Source of the DNA: Flavobacteriia bacterium
Lineage (GTDB): Bacteria; Bacteroidota; Bacteroidia; Flavobacteriales_D; Crocinitomicaceae
Direction of reading: 5' to 3'
Assembly: GCA_947446925.1 (NCBI GenBank)
Contig: CANFHU010000008.1
Location: 52,220-116,219, forward strand
DNA length: 64,000 bases
The notes below the pieces were generated by a model, which was not told where the DNA came from, searched no databases, and worked only from the letters and a program-made list of their open reading frames with translations. Below, piece by piece: positions 1 through 11,104 of this stretch. The number at the start of each line of letters is the position of its first letter. Positions within the stretch are counted from its first letter, which is position 1. A program made the position numbers and the translations under genes.

Positions 1-68
1 AAAATAAATTTAATTTGTAATTATTTTTTTTAAGCTTCATTTTGCAATCATTAATTTCGCTATGAATT

Positions 69-731
69 TTAATCAAAATTATGAGCGACAAATGATTTAG
101 ACATTAAAAAGAATCTTTCACGCCAAATTTTACTTTTTGGAAATAATTTTTTAAAATCGTTATATGAAGGCAATAATATTTCATCAATGTATTGTCGAGC
201 GAATTCTTTATCCCATTTTTTACCTCTACTTAATATTGTCTTAGTAAGAATGAAAAATTGAATGTTTTTTGGTAGGAGATTTATTATAGGCAACAAATAA
301 TGAGGTTCTATAAAAAAAAATTTATTTGGTACCTGAACATAATAATTACATCCAACTCTTTGAACTTCTTTAGCCATTTTCACTTGATTTTCTCGAGTTG
401 TCAAATGTTCAATTACTGAATTCGAAAAAGTAATATCAAATTCATTATCAGAAAATTCAGAAAGGTCTACTGCATTTCCAATGATTGAAATGATATTTGT
501 GCTCGTAACATTAAATTTTTCTAAATTTAACACAGTAATTTCATAGTCTGGATTGGATGCTAATGTTGAGTTTTTCCAAAAATGTTCGTTTCCTCCTATA
601 TCTAGAATACGAATTGGTTTAGGTAAATTTTTTATTTTCTCCTTAAAAAAAATCATTCGTTTTTGCCGAAACTGATTACCTAAAGATTGATTTGATGTAG
701 AATCACCAAAAAGAAAAGATTTCAAATTCAT
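69..731 (-). CDS. class I SAM-dependent methyltransferase
   Basis: ORF with IRILDIGGNEHFW motif and DITFSNSVIEHL; start trimmed to the internal Met (MNLKSFLFG). Confidence 0.75.
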   Translation of the reverse strand: MNLKSFLFGDSTSNQSLGNQFRQKRMIFFKEKIKNLPKPIRILDIGGNEHFWKNSTLASNPDYEITVLNLEKFNVTSTNIISIIGNAVDLSEFSDNEFDITFSNSVIEHLTTRENQVKMAKEVQRVGCNYYVQVPNKFFFIEPHYLLPIINLLPKNIQFFILTKTILSRGKKWDKEFARQYIDEILLPSYNDFKKLFPKSKIWRERFFLMSKSFVAHNFD

Positions 732-939
732 ATCTATTATTTTAGTGCAAAGATATAATTTATTCAATTTTAAATATTTAATACCAAAGTTAAATTCGTT
801 TTTCTTTTATTTGAAATTATTATATACACAGGTTTTAGTATTTTGAATATTAACTTGTTAGTTTTGAATCAAAAATTTTATTATTAAAAAAAAATTAAAT
901 TTACATAACCGAGAATTTTTCTACAATTCAAGCACTATG

Positions 940-1202
940 GTTTTTTTACAACATTACAGTTGGTGGTTTTGTATTATTAGCTGAAAGGTTTAAAAATCTT
1001 ATACCAATATTATTTACTTCTTTGGGATATTCATCTTATTCTTTATAAGTGTTTCACTCTTTTTAATTCCTTATAAAACAACTCTCTTTTTAAAGTTAGG
1101 TTTTTAAATTAAATGGTTTGTACTATTGCCTCATGTTTATTAAGTTTGATAGATAGTTATTTAATTTATAAGTATTTTGAAAAACCTATTGTTAATTTTT
1201 AA
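940..1202 (+). pseudogene. C-terminal remnant of an acyltransferase_3 (OafA-like) gene
   Basis: Two frames encode FYNITVGGFVLLAERFKNLIPILFTSLGYSSYSL* and MVCTIASCLLSLIDSYLIYKYFEKPIVNF*, resembling the LGxxSYSLYL and YxxFEKP C-terminal motifs. Confidence 0.5.
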
Positions 1203-1383
1203 GAATTAAATTGATTTGGTAAACACACAACTCTTAATTATTTCATTTTTATAGTTAGAGTCACCTTGTAGTTTTCTAAAAAGATTTAAATTTTGTTTTC
1301 AGGTTCAAATTTAGAACATATAATTAGATATCATCTTTTTAGTATATTTGCTAAACATTTCAATAATATTTATTTTCATTAAA

Positions 1384-2283
1384 ATGATCAAAAAAGTAAT
1401 AAAAAAAATTGTTCCTACACGTGTAATTCTATTTTTACAAAGTTTCCAATACAAACCATTAAATATTTTTCCATCAGGTCATTTTTACTCTCCTGTAGTT
1501 TCCAAAAATGAATTTTTAGAGTTTGAACAACAAATTTCGAATGAAAAACAAAATAACAGCATATTAGGTGTTAATTTGAATTCAGATTTTCAAAAAGAAT
1601 TGTTGAAAGAATTTGATAAATTTTATAATGAATTACCTTTTGAATTTAATTCAAATAGTAAAACGAGGTATTATTTTAATAATACTTCTTATGGCTATAC
1701 AGATAGTATTATACTTTATTCATTTATCCGTTATTTTAATCCAAAAAGAATAACAGAAATTGGTTCGGGTTATACATCTGCTTTAATGTTAGATACTAAA
1801 GAAATATTCAATTTAAACACTGAATTAACTTTTATTGAGCCTTATCCAAAATTGCTATATAGCTTACTTAATGAAAATGATAAAAAGGATTGTAAAGTTA
1901 TTAATTCTAAAGTTCAGAATGTTCCGTTAGAAGAATTTAAACTTTTGGAAAAAAATGATATTCTTTTTATCGATAGTAGTCATGTTTCTAAAACTGTAAG
2001 TGATGTCAATTTTGAAATTTTTAACATTTTACCTGTATTAAAATCTGGTGTTATAATTCATATTCATGATGTATTTTACCCATTTGAGTATCCAAAAGAA
2101 TGGATATTACAGGGGCGTAATTGGAATGAAGATTATTTATTGAGAGCTTTTTTAATGTATAATAATGATTTTGAAATATTATTCTTTTCAGATTACATGA
2201 AATTACATTTTGCTTCTATCTTTGAAAATATGCCTCTTACAAAAAATGATAATGGTGCAAATTTATGGTTGAGAAAGAAATGA
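1384..2283 (+). CDS. class I SAM-dependent methyltransferase
   Basis: ITEIGSGYTSALML, LFIDSSHVSK; start trimmed to MIKKVIKK. Confidence 0.65.
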   Translation: MIKKVIKKIVPTRVILFLQSFQYKPLNIFPSGHFYSPVVSKNEFLEFEQQISNEKQNNSILGVNLNSDFQKELLKEFDKFYNELPFEFNSNSKTRYYFNNTSYGYTDSIILYSFIRYFNPKRITEIGSGYTSALMLDTKEIFNLNTELTFIEPYPKLLYSLLNENDKKDCKVINSKVQNVPLEEFKLLEKNDILFIDSSHVSKTVSDVNFEIFNILPVLKSGVIIHIHDVFYPFEYPKEWILQGRNWNEDYLLRAFLMYNNDFEILFFSDYMKLHFASIFENMPLTKNDNGANLWLRKK

Positions 2284-2288
2284 TATTA

Positions 2289-3110
2289 TTAATTATATCG
2301 TCTTTTTTTTCTTATTAATATTCTATATAAGTCAATCAAATTATTTATATTCTTTGTATTAAATAATTTTAAAGATAGGTTTATTATTTTTGCTTTAAAA
2401 AATTGTTTAGCAAATTGATGTTTTAAATTGTATTTTTTCATAATAAAATGCCACTCAATTATCATTTTTTCTCTATTTGAAATAGTTGAACTAGTTCCAC
2501 CAAATTGAAATTTAGCTATTTTTGCATAGAAAAAATGTGGTTTTTGTTGCATTCCTACTCTAAGTATCATTTCAAAATCTCCAGCTATTTTATAATTTGT
2601 ATCAAATAATCCAAATTCTTCAAATGATTTTTTTCGTTGAAAAGTTGCTTGATGCGGAAACATGCACAATTTAGAGATTTTACTCATGTATTCATCCCAT
2701 GGTATACCAGCTGCTCCAATCACTTGATTATTTTCTCCAATTATATCTATTTGACCATATGCAATTTTAATTTTTTGAGATAATTGCTCTAGTTCTTTAG
2801 CTGAATTTTCAAGTACGTTATCATTGTAAAATACATCTCCAGCTCCCATGAAAATTATCCATTCACCTTGTGCAATTGGTAATACTTTGTTCCAAGCATC
2901 ATAAATTCCATTATCGTTTTGTATTATATGTTTAATTGGAAAATGGTTATTATTTATAAATTGAATAGGATTATCTTCTGAATTACAATCCGCTATTATT
3001 AATTCAAAATTTTTATATGTTTGTTTTGAATAATTTTCAATACTAGTTTTAAGATCTTCACCTACATTTCGTATCGCTAAAATAATTGTAAAAAATGTAT
3101 TATTATCCAA
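2289..3110 (-). CDS. glycosyltransferase family 2
   Basis: FFTIILAIRNVGEDLKTSIENYSKQTYKNFELIIADCNS, NGIYDAWNKV. Confidence 0.88.
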   Translation of the reverse strand: MDNNTFFTIILAIRNVGEDLKTSIENYSKQTYKNFELIIADCNSEDNPIQFINNNHFPIKHIIQNDNGIYDAWNKVLPIAQGEWIIFMGAGDVFYNDNVLENSAKELEQLSQKIKIAYGQIDIIGENNQVIGAAGIPWDEYMSKISKLCMFPHQATFQRKKSFEEFGLFDTNYKIAGDFEMILRVGMQQKPHFFYAKIAKFQFGGTSSTISNREKMIIEWHFIMKKYNLKHQFAKQFFKAKIINLSLKLFNTKNINNLIDLYRILIRKKRRYN

Positions 3111-3120
3111 AATATAAGAA

Positions 3121-3894
3121 TTAGTTATTTTTATGTAGAAAATCGTTTATTGACATTCTTTCAAATATTTCGAGTTTACCACCTTCGGTACAATTATAAA
3201 TTTTTTTACCTTTCAATTCAAACATTTTTTTTGCAAGTGAGTATGCTTGTTCACTACCTTCCAAATCTGCAAGTTGCCATTGTATCCCATTACTAAAATA
3301 TCGAGGGTCAAAATGATTACTATCTGGACCTTTTGAAATTTGAAGTTCATTAGGGGTACCAGTTTGGTTAAAATTATGATCTGCACCTACAATTGCTATT
3401 CGATTGAATCCCATATGATATGCAATTTGTAAAGCTGTGTATGTAACTGTCCATCCTTCATAAATAATTAATCCTGGATTTAACGAAAAATCTAAATTAT
3501 AACCTGAGAAACTATTTAAAAGTGAAATGTTTATTTTATTATTTAATTCTTTTGAATTTATATCTGCAATATATAATGGGATTTCTGTATTGTTATAAAA
3601 ATCTACATTTTGTTCAATAACATATTTGTTTATTGCAACAATCATATTTGGTCGAAAGTCAGTTCTTTCAAATAAAAGATTTATTTTGTTTAATCCAATT
3701 ACAAAAGTATTTTCTAATTGATCAAAATTAACTTTATTAAGACTTGGTCCATTGCATAAAATTATTGCATCTTTTCCTTTATAACTATCTTTAAGGCTGT
3801 TAAAATTTGAAATTGTTTTTTGTCCATTTTCTGAATTTTTCCATTTAAATTTTGATAAATTTCGTCTAATATTTTTCTTTAATGTTGTTAACAT
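3121..3894 (-). CDS. DUF115/MAF-like glycan biosynthesis protein
   Basis: KDAIILCNGPSLNKV ... IAIVGADHNF pattern. Confidence 0.55.
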   Translation of the reverse strand: MLTTLKKNIRRNLSKFKWKNSENGQKTISNFNSLKDSYKGKDAIILCNGPSLNKVNFDQLENTFVIGLNKINLLFERTDFRPNMIVAINKYVIEQNVDFYNNTEIPLYIADINSKELNNKINISLLNSFSGYNLDFSLNPGLIIYEGWTVTYTALQIAYHMGFNRIAIVGADHNFNQTGTPNELQISKGPDSNHFDPRYFSNGIQWQLADLEGSEQAYSLAKKMFELKGKKIYNCTEGGKLEIFERMSINDFLHKNN

Positions 3895-3914
3895 ATTTTT
3901 ATAATTTGTTAAAA

Positions 3915-5039
3915 TTAATTGTTGTTAAGAAGATTCGTATAAAATTCTTTTGTGGTTTTACCAATATTTATCCAATCAAATTTAGAGCTAATAAGAGCAT
4001 TTGCATTTTCTGTTACGCTTGATAATTTATTTTTTTCTATAATGTCTATAATTTTTTTTGCTAAATCAATTTCGTTTTCCGACTGAAATAAAAATCCATT
4101 TTCATTATCAATTATTATTTCTTTAAAAGGATCTAAATCTGAACAAATTACTGGTTTCCCATAACTCATAGATAATAATAATACACCACTTTGATATATC
4201 TTAGTATAAGGTAATACAATTAAATCAGCTGAATTAAAATAATTTGAAACTTCTGAATCAGGTATATAACTAAAATTAGTTTTAACTATTTCACTAATAT
4301 TTAATTTTGAAATCAATTCAGTATATACATTTAAATCACTTTTCCAGGCCTTTCCTGCAATAACAAGTTCAATTTTTTGGTCTGCATCTTTTAAAATTTT
4401 CATTGCTTCTAATAACGTTTTAAGACCTTTTACTTTTTTTATCTGACCAAAAAATAAAAGTTTCAATTTATCGTCGTTTTTTAGTGATTTAAATTTTGTT
4501 TTATCTAAGAATGGTAAATAATTACCATGTGGAATAATTTTAATTGATGATTTTAATTTTTGTTTTTTGTTAAGAGAATTTAAAGAACTTTGATTATGTA
4601 CTATTATACCATCCAAAAAATTGATACATTTTTTTTCGACCAGTTTATTAGCTTTTTTATCAAATGCATTTATATCATGTAGAGTACCTATCACGATTAA
4701 TCCATGAAATTTGGCTAGTTTGATAATAAATAAATCAATTAATCTAAGTTTAAAAAAATGTAAATGTAAAATTTTTATATCTCTTTTTTTTAGGTCTTTT
4801 ATAGCAAAATAATGTCCAAATAAATATTTTAAAACTTTAATTATAAAGTTACTTTTCCACATATTATTGAAGAAAAGTTTAGTTGTAACATTTTGGTAAT
4901 TTCGAATTTTAGTCTCGTTCGATGTATATAAAACTACATTAACGTTGTTTTCACTAAGACCTAAAGCTAATCCATAGTCATAATAATCCATTCCTCCGTG
5001 ACCTCCAACTGGTTCGATTATACCTACTGAAAATTTCAT
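3915..5039 (-). CDS. glycosyltransferase family 4
   Basis: GGHGGMDYYDYGLALGL, LLFFGQIKKVKGLKTLLEAM, SYGKPVICSDL. Confidence 0.9.
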   Translation of the reverse strand: MKFSVGIIEPVGGHGGMDYYDYGLALGLSENNVNVVLYTSNETKIRNYQNVTTKLFFNNMWKSNFIIKVLKYLFGHYFAIKDLKKRDIKILHLHFFKLRLIDLFIIKLAKFHGLIVIGTLHDINAFDKKANKLVEKKCINFLDGIIVHNQSSLNSLNKKQKLKSSIKIIPHGNYLPFLDKTKFKSLKNDDKLKLLFFGQIKKVKGLKTLLEAMKILKDADQKIELVIAGKAWKSDLNVYTELISKLNISEIVKTNFSYIPDSEVSNYFNSADLIVLPYTKIYQSGVLLLSMSYGKPVICSDLDPFKEIIIDNENGFLFQSENEIDLAKKIIDIIEKNKLSSVTENANALISSKFDWINIGKTTKEFYTNLLNNN

Positions 5040-5047
5040 ATAATAAA

Positions 5048-6379
5048 TTAGGATTTAATTCCTTCGGTTTGGAATAATTGATGATTTGTACTCATTTTTT
5101 TATTCAAATAAATTATTATTACAAAAGTAAATATAAACATCCAAAATGTTGCATTATGATAGTTTAATGACTCTGTCCCACCAACGAAAGCAAAATAAAA
5201 AATAAAATTTTGAAGAACAAGAAGATTTCTATTTTTAGTTGTAATATACATTTTTCTTATTGTTCTTGAAGCTACTATAATTAAAGTATAATAAACAAAT
5301 AAACCAATATAACCTATATCTAGAATTAATTGAAGTAATATATTGTGAGTACTCACATATTCAGAATTTGAAAAAATTGAAAAGTCTTTTGCCCATAGAC
5401 TTGATACTTTGGAGCCTACCTGTCCAAATTCTCCAAAACCTATAAGATGATTCATTTTAAATGATATCAATTCATTCAAACTCAAAGCCCATAATATATT
5501 TCTGTTATTTCCGGTTGCTAAATCTTCACTATTTCGAGACAAAAAATCAAGGTATTGACTGTTAGTGACTAAAAAACTGGTCAAGACAAGTAGTATTGGT
5601 AAAAAACTAATAAATGATATAAATAAACCAGTTATTTTTAAATGATTAAGGTCTTTAAGAAATCGATTACATATTACAATAAATATTATTGCAAGTAATG
5701 ATGATCTCATATCTAAGATCAATAGACCAAAAATTGATAATATAAAGAAAATTAAAGAATATTTTTTAAATTTTTTAATTTTAGTTGTAGAATAAAATGT
5801 AACGCTAATAATCGCTGATGCGCCCAAAAATGAACCATAATTATTTACACCAGAGGTTAACGGTAGTGGTAATCTTTGTATTTCTAATCCAAATAAAGAA
5901 CGTAACATTTCTGAAAAACCAATTTGCGGATAATTTTTTTTATAGTCAAATATATCAATAGAAAGAAGTTCAAAAATATAATTCGATACTATAAAAGTTA
6001 TTGGAATAGTTATAAAAAAAAAAAATAATTTTTCATCATCAACATTCTTTTTATCATCTTGCTTAACTAATTCAAAAATAACAGATAGAGTTGCAAAAAT
6101 CATGATAATTATAATTATTATTTTGTAATAAGAATAAGTTACACTCGATGAATCTATATTTGATCTTAAATAAGAAATAAATAATAATATCAAAAATATA
6201 ATAAATAATTTGGATAGAATTGTCTGTTTTTGAAATGAGTATAATTCAATTTTTTTCCAGTTTGTAAACGATATTAAAATTAACCCAAATAAGACAGTTA
6301 TATTAATTATATTGGTATATTCTGATACTTTGTAATCTGAGAATAATATCGTAATTAGTAATATATATAAATATTTCAA
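5048..6379 (-). CDS. O-antigen ligase/polymerase-like membrane protein (Wzy-like)
   Basis: Multi-TM ORF, NNRNILWALSLNEL, STHNILLQLILDIGYIGL. Confidence 0.7.
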   Translation of the reverse strand: MKYLYILLITILFSDYKVSEYTNIINITVLFGLILISFTNWKKIELYSFQKQTILSKLFIIFLILLFISYLRSNIDSSSVTYSYYKIIIIIIMIFATLSVIFELVKQDDKKNVDDEKLFFFFITIPITFIVSNYIFELLSIDIFDYKKNYPQIGFSEMLRSLFGLEIQRLPLPLTSGVNNYGSFLGASAIISVTFYSTTKIKKFKKYSLIFFILSIFGLLILDMRSSLLAIIFIVICNRFLKDLNHLKITGLFISFISFLPILLVLTSFLVTNSQYLDFLSRNSEDLATGNNRNILWALSLNELISFKMNHLIGFGEFGQVGSKVSSLWAKDFSIFSNSEYVSTHNILLQLILDIGYIGLFVYYTLIIVASRTIRKMYITTKNRNLLVLQNFIFYFAFVGGTESLNYHNATFWMFIFTFVIIIYLNKKMSTNHQLFQTEGIKS

Positions 6380-6406
6380 ATTCTGTAATTTTTTGGTTGA
6401 TTTATT

Positions 6407-7834
6407 TTATAAATTAAATATTAATAAAATGTATAATAATAAAACTAATAGGGGTACAAAGGTAATTTTCTTTTCAAATTTCATAAATTTTAAATTGAGT
6501 AATTTATAAGATTTTTTTGCTGCATACCAAGAGTAAAAACTTAAATATGCAACAATCATTGAAATAGGAAATGCATAGAAATTAAATGAAGGTATTGTAA
6601 AAATCAATAGAATTAATAATATTATTCCAGTGATAGAATTTGTAATGTGCCAAATTATATTATTTGAAATTGAGTATAATTGCATGTGCATTGCACCGAA
6701 ACGTTCGATAAAAAATGCAAAGATTAGTAATGCCCATAATTTTGCTTCGATAAATTGAATAGAAGATCCAATTACTTCAAGAGCATAAGGTGCTGTAATA
6801 CCTACTAATATTGTTGATATTACAAACGTGAAATGAGATACAATCATACCTTTTTTTGCAGATTTCAAAAGTTTTTCTCGATCATTAGTTATATAAAGTC
6901 TTGACAATTCAGGAACCTTTGTGTAGAATGGTGCCATTGAAAAATTAATTATGATTTGTAAAATTCTATAACAAAATAGGTAGGAAGATACTTGTTTAGC
7001 GTCATCAGATTGTGCAAAATATAAAGCACTGCTATTAATTATTCCATAGGACATTATTATACCAATTGCACTTCTCCATGAGGTTGACCATAAATCTGTA
7101 ATCAAACTTTTATCTACGTAAATTGTAAATTTTGATTTAATTTTATTATATAAATCATCCTTTTTACAGATTAAATAATTTCGTATGACACTTATAACAT
7201 TCCAAGATTGACTTAATAAAATTAAACCAACAAAATTAATTCCAAGTTGAATTCCAATAGCACAAGAAATAATTGAGCATAAAGAAAATATGGTTTCATA
7301 TCTTCTAAATAAGGTTATTTTATTACTTCCTTGAAGAAATATAGCGAAAATATTACCCCAAAATGAGAATGAAATACCAACTATCATGATAATCCAAGAT
7401 GTCCAACCATCCTTTGGATATGTCATTAACGAGATCGGTTTAGCTATAATATATTGACCGAAAATTACTAGGATTAAAAGAATTAAAATAGTTAATATTG
7501 CATAGACTAATTTTATATTTTGCCATATATTGCCTATAAATAATAAATTTGGTTTTCCATTTCCTTTATTATTATTCATGGATGATGCACCACCTAAACC
7601 ATAAGAAATTGCTCTTATGAAAGATGGACCAAAACCCAATTCAAATATGAAATTAAATCCAGCAATTGTTGCAAATAAATACCATAAACTTATTTCGGCA
7701 GGATTAAATTCTTTTAGAATAAATGGAATTAAGACAATTATATTTAAAGATCTAGATGCAATACTAGCCCAAGTATTAAAAGTTGGTGAATGATAAATTT
7801 TTTTAATTAAAGAGATAATACTGGTTGATGTCAT
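6407..7834 (-). CDS. polysaccharide flippase (Wzx-like)
   Basis: ~12 TM ORF of 475 aa within a glycan locus; EFNPAEISLWYLFATIAGFNFIFELGFGPSF. Confidence 0.75.
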   Translation of the reverse strand: MTSTSIISLIKKIYHSPTFNTWASIASRSLNIIVLIPFILKEFNPAEISLWYLFATIAGFNFIFELGFGPSFIRAISYGLGGASSMNNNKGNGKPNLLFIGNIWQNIKLVYAILTILILLILVIFGQYIIAKPISLMTYPKDGWTSWIIMIVGISFSFWGNIFAIFLQGSNKITLFRRYETIFSLCSIISCAIGIQLGINFVGLILLSQSWNVISVIRNYLICKKDDLYNKIKSKFTIYVDKSLITDLWSTSWRSAIGIIMSYGIINSSALYFAQSDDAKQVSSYLFCYRILQIIINFSMAPFYTKVPELSRLYITNDREKLLKSAKKGMIVSHFTFVISTILVGITAPYALEVIGSSIQFIEAKLWALLIFAFFIERFGAMHMQLYSISNNIIWHITNSITGIILLILLIFTIPSFNFYAFPISMIVAYLSFYSWYAAKKSYKLLNLKFMKFEKKITFVPLLVLLLYILLIFNL

Positions 7835-7899
7835 TTACTTTAACTCGTATTTTAATTTTTTTAAAAATATGTATAAATACTATATTTAATACTTTAGAA

Positions 7900-8721
7900 T
7901 CAGTTATGAATTTTTCTTTTATTTATTTCATTTAAAAAATATTTTTCAAAGTTATCATCTTTATAAGCAACTAAATTACCCCAACCATTCTGTGCTATTT
8001 CACAAGGATATTTTTCAGCTTTATTAAAGTTATGTTCTATTCCATATTTTATTATTGGATGCCATTCACTTACAATAACTTTGTAGTTTTTAGTTTGAAG
8101 ATATTCAATCATATCTTGAACTACATAATTTAATTTTTTTGTTTTATTATCTTCAAATTCACAAAAAATTATTTCCAAGTTTTTTTGATTTAATATGTCT
8201 AACCCTTTTAATACAAACAAATCATATCCTTCTGTATCTATTTTAAGCATTTTGATATTCTTGATTTTATGTTTAAATATCATGTTATCAAGAGTTTCTA
8301 CTTTTACAACTTTAGCAATTTTATGCGTTTCATGAAAATTTAATAAACTTGAAATTCCAGTTGATTCCTGAGATGTATAGAAATTCATTTCACCCACATT
8401 GTCTGAAATTGCACAATCAATTAACGTGTAATTTTTGTTGGTTAAAATTTCAGTAGGTATTATTTTTTTATTGTTGTCATCTGGTTCAAAACCAACTACT
8501 TTCCAATTATTGTTTAAAAATAGTTCACTTGATTCACCATAATGAACTCCTACGTCTAACATCGTACCAACAATTCTTTTTTGTCTGAAATAGTTTGCTA
8601 TTAAGTATAATTCGTCAATTTTGTTTGGAAATTTCACATTGTAGTAGTAATTAATCACAATTCTATCAATAAATTGTTTACCAAAAATCCTAATTAGAAT
8701 TTTTTTGATGTATTTTTTCAT
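7900..8721 (-). CDS. FkbM family methyltransferase
   Basis: TMLDVGVHYGESSELFL, MLKIDTEGYDLFVLKG. Confidence 0.9.
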   Translation of the reverse strand: MKKYIKKILIRIFGKQFIDRIVINYYYNVKFPNKIDELYLIANYFRQKRIVGTMLDVGVHYGESSELFLNNNWKVVGFEPDDNNKKIIPTEILTNKNYTLIDCAISDNVGEMNFYTSQESTGISSLLNFHETHKIAKVVKVETLDNMIFKHKIKNIKMLKIDTEGYDLFVLKGLDILNQKNLEIIFCEFEDNKTKKLNYVVQDMIEYLQTKNYKVIVSEWHPIIKYGIEHNFNKAEKYPCEIAQNGWGNLVAYKDDNFEKYFLNEINKRKIHN

Positions 8722-8741
8722 TTTAAGTTTATTAATTATTT

Positions 8742-9482
8742 TTATAGGTCATGCAAAACGGAACTTATACCACCATCCATTTGAATATTGGCACCATGTA
8801 GAAATGATTTATTTTGTGAAGCTAAGAAAAATACAAGACATGCTATTTCTTCTGGATCACCAATTTTTTTAACCGGGTGTATTTCTCTTAATTTATCGAT
8901 AGCATTTTCCTCATAATTGAATCCTGCTCTAAGCATATCCGTTTCAATTGCCGCAGGACTAATTGCATTTACTCTTACTTTATTTTGTAAATCGACAGCC
9001 ATAGCTTTCGTCATACCAATTAATGCACTTTTAGAAGTTGCATAACTGAGAAAGCGAGGTTTTGTTAATTGTTGATGAATACTTCCAATATTTACTATAC
9101 TTCCATTAACTTGTATGAGTTTATTTAAGAATAGTTGACTTAATAATAATGGCGCTGTTAGATTGACGTTTAAACTCTTTTGCCAATCCGATAGTTTGAG
9201 TTCTTCCAAATGATCTAAAATTTGAACAGCTGCGTTATTAACTAATATATCTAGTGAATTGATAGAGTTTGATAAAACATCTTTCTTTTCTTTTCGATAA
9301 GTTTCATCCGTGCAGAATAAATCTAGGTCAAGTTGAATAAAAGTATCAACTAAATCAGGCTCTTTTGGTTTTTCTATATCTGTACCGATTATATAGAAAT
9401 TATTTTTCTTGAAATAGGAAGCAATACTTTTTCCAATTCCTCCAGATACACCAGTAATTAAAATTGTTTTTTTTAGCTCCAT
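8742..9482 (-). CDS. SDR family oxidoreductase
   Basis: TGVSGGIGKSIA, NNAAVQ, YATSKSALIGMTKA, MDGG. Confidence 0.92.
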   Translation of the reverse strand: MELKKTILITGVSGGIGKSIASYFKKNNFYIIGTDIEKPKEPDLVDTFIQLDLDLFCTDETYRKEKKDVLSNSINSLDILVNNAAVQILDHLEELKLSDWQKSLNVNLTAPLLLSQLFLNKLIQVNGSIVNIGSIHQQLTKPRFLSYATSKSALIGMTKAMAVDLQNKVRVNAISPAAIETDMLRAGFNYEENAIDKLREIHPVKKIGDPEEIACLVFFLASQNKSFLHGANIQMDGGISSVLHDL

Positions 9483-10414
9483 TAGATACTTAAAAAGTTG
9501 AATAAATAATCGATAGCTTGATTACTTGCGCGTTGTACGGCTTCAATGGTGTTTGAGCCATTGTGGGAACCAAGAATACAATTATCCATATGTACAAAAG
9601 GTGATTCTGTATTTAAAGGTTCATTTTCAAATACATCCAAAGCGACAGAATCAATATGTCCTGATTTTAAACCTGCTAAAAGTGATTTTTCATCAATTAT
9701 TCCGCCTCGAGAAACATTGATAATACAAACACCTTTTTTCATTTTTTGGATAGAATCTTGATTAATAATTTGATAAGTAGATGAATTCAATGCACATGTA
9801 GTAATTACATAATCTGCTTTCTCTATATTGTTTGGAAATGTATCAAATGTGAATTTATTTATTTCAGATTCATCCGCTTTTGCAAATGGATCATAAACCG
9901 TTATATGCATGTCAAATGCATGTAGAAATTTTGCTGTAGATTTACCAATATCACCAAACCCAATTAAAGCAACATTTTTATCTTTTAACGATCTGCCCGC
10001 TGGTTTTATCCAATTACCTTTTCTTACTTCTCGATCAATATAAAATGATTGTCTTGCTAGTCCTAACACATAATTTACAGCTAATGTTGCAACTTCCGCT
10101 CCAAACATATTAGGTGTATTAGTTATTGGAATACCTAATTTTTCACATGCCTTAAAATCTACATTATCCACTCCAACACCCCATTTGACAGCGGCTTTTA
10201 AATTACCATTTTTACCAGCGGTGAAAACTTTTTCGGTAGCAGGGTCATCCCCAATTATCCAACCATCTACATCAGGAATAATTTGTAATAATTCATCCTC
10301 TGTTAATGTTTGAACCACATTTGGTAAGATTAGTTCGATTCCTTTTGCTTCAAAAACCGCGGTAAATTCCGAAATTCTTTTTAGCATTGGTGGGCATGTT
10401 ACAAGTATTTTCAT
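9482..10414 (-). CDS. D-2-hydroxyacid dehydrogenase (phosphoglycerate dehydrogenase-like)
   Basis: GFGDIGKSTAKFL, NVSRGGIIDEKSLL; start trimmed to MKILVTCPPM so it abuts the upstream gene. Confidence 0.88.
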   Translation of the reverse strand: MKILVTCPPMLKRISEFTAVFEAKGIELILPNVVQTLTEDELLQIIPDVDGWIIGDDPATEKVFTAGKNGNLKAAVKWGVGVDNVDFKACEKLGIPITNTPNMFGAEVATLAVNYVLGLARQSFYIDREVRKGNWIKPAGRSLKDKNVALIGFGDIGKSTAKFLHAFDMHITVYDPFAKADESEINKFTFDTFPNNIEKADYVITTCALNSSTYQIINQDSIQKMKKGVCIINVSRGGIIDEKSLLAGLKSGHIDSVALDVFENEPLNTESPFVHMDNCILGSHNGSNTIEAVQRASNQAIDYLFNFLSI

Positions 10415-10415
10415 C

Positions 10416-11093
10416 TTATTTTCCAGGATATAATTCTTTAAATAAAAATTCTGCGACTTTAAAATTAAGTTCGACATCAATGTCTTGCGCTTCAATTTCT
10501 TCCATTTCGAATAGAAGTGGTCTATCTCCAATTCTATTCCATTTCTTTTCTAGAGTTTCTTTTGTAAATAAATACATACATGAATTTTCGATATATGTAG
10601 CAGGTAAATCTTGAGTTCTCAATAGAATGGATGGATTGTGGTTTATTGCTCTAGCTAATGGATCCCATAGTCTTTGTTGTAAACGCGTTACAGTAAATAA
10701 ACTATCATGAACAGGATAATTTGCTAAAAATTTATCTAAAGCATCTGAAATAGTTTTAGATGATAATAAGGGATTTGTACTGTGTGTTTGAAGGTAGAAA
10801 TTTGATTCCACCGTATTACAAGTATTAAGAAGTACATTATTCATTGGTATACTACCATCAGTTAAATGTGCTGGTCTTTCTAAAATTAACACTTGTGGGT
10901 AAATTTTTTCACATTGTTCCTTTATAGTAGGACTATCTGTATCTATTATTACTTTGTCTATTTTTGGACAATCAAGTAGAGTGTCGATAACTCTATGAAA
11001 AAGTGGTTTCCCAGCAAAATCTCGGTAGTTTTTACCTTTAACACGTTCGCTTGAATGACGCATTGGAACAATTGAAACTACGTTATATTTCAT
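10416..11093 (-). CDS. acylneuraminate cytidylyltransferase-like (NeuA family)
   Basis: VVSIVPMRHSSERVKGKNYRDFAGKPLFHRVIDTLL. Confidence 0.85.
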   Translation of the reverse strand: MKYNVVSIVPMRHSSERVKGKNYRDFAGKPLFHRVIDTLLDCPKIDKVIIDTDSPTIKEQCEKIYPQVLILERPAHLTDGSIPMNNVLLNTCNTVESNFYLQTHSTNPLLSSKTISDALDKFLANYPVHDSLFTVTRLQQRLWDPLARAINHNPSILLRTQDLPATYIENSCMYLFTKETLEKKWNRIGDRPLLFEMEEIEAQDIDVELNFKVAEFLFKELYPGK

Positions 11094-11104
11094 AATTTAT
11101 TTTT

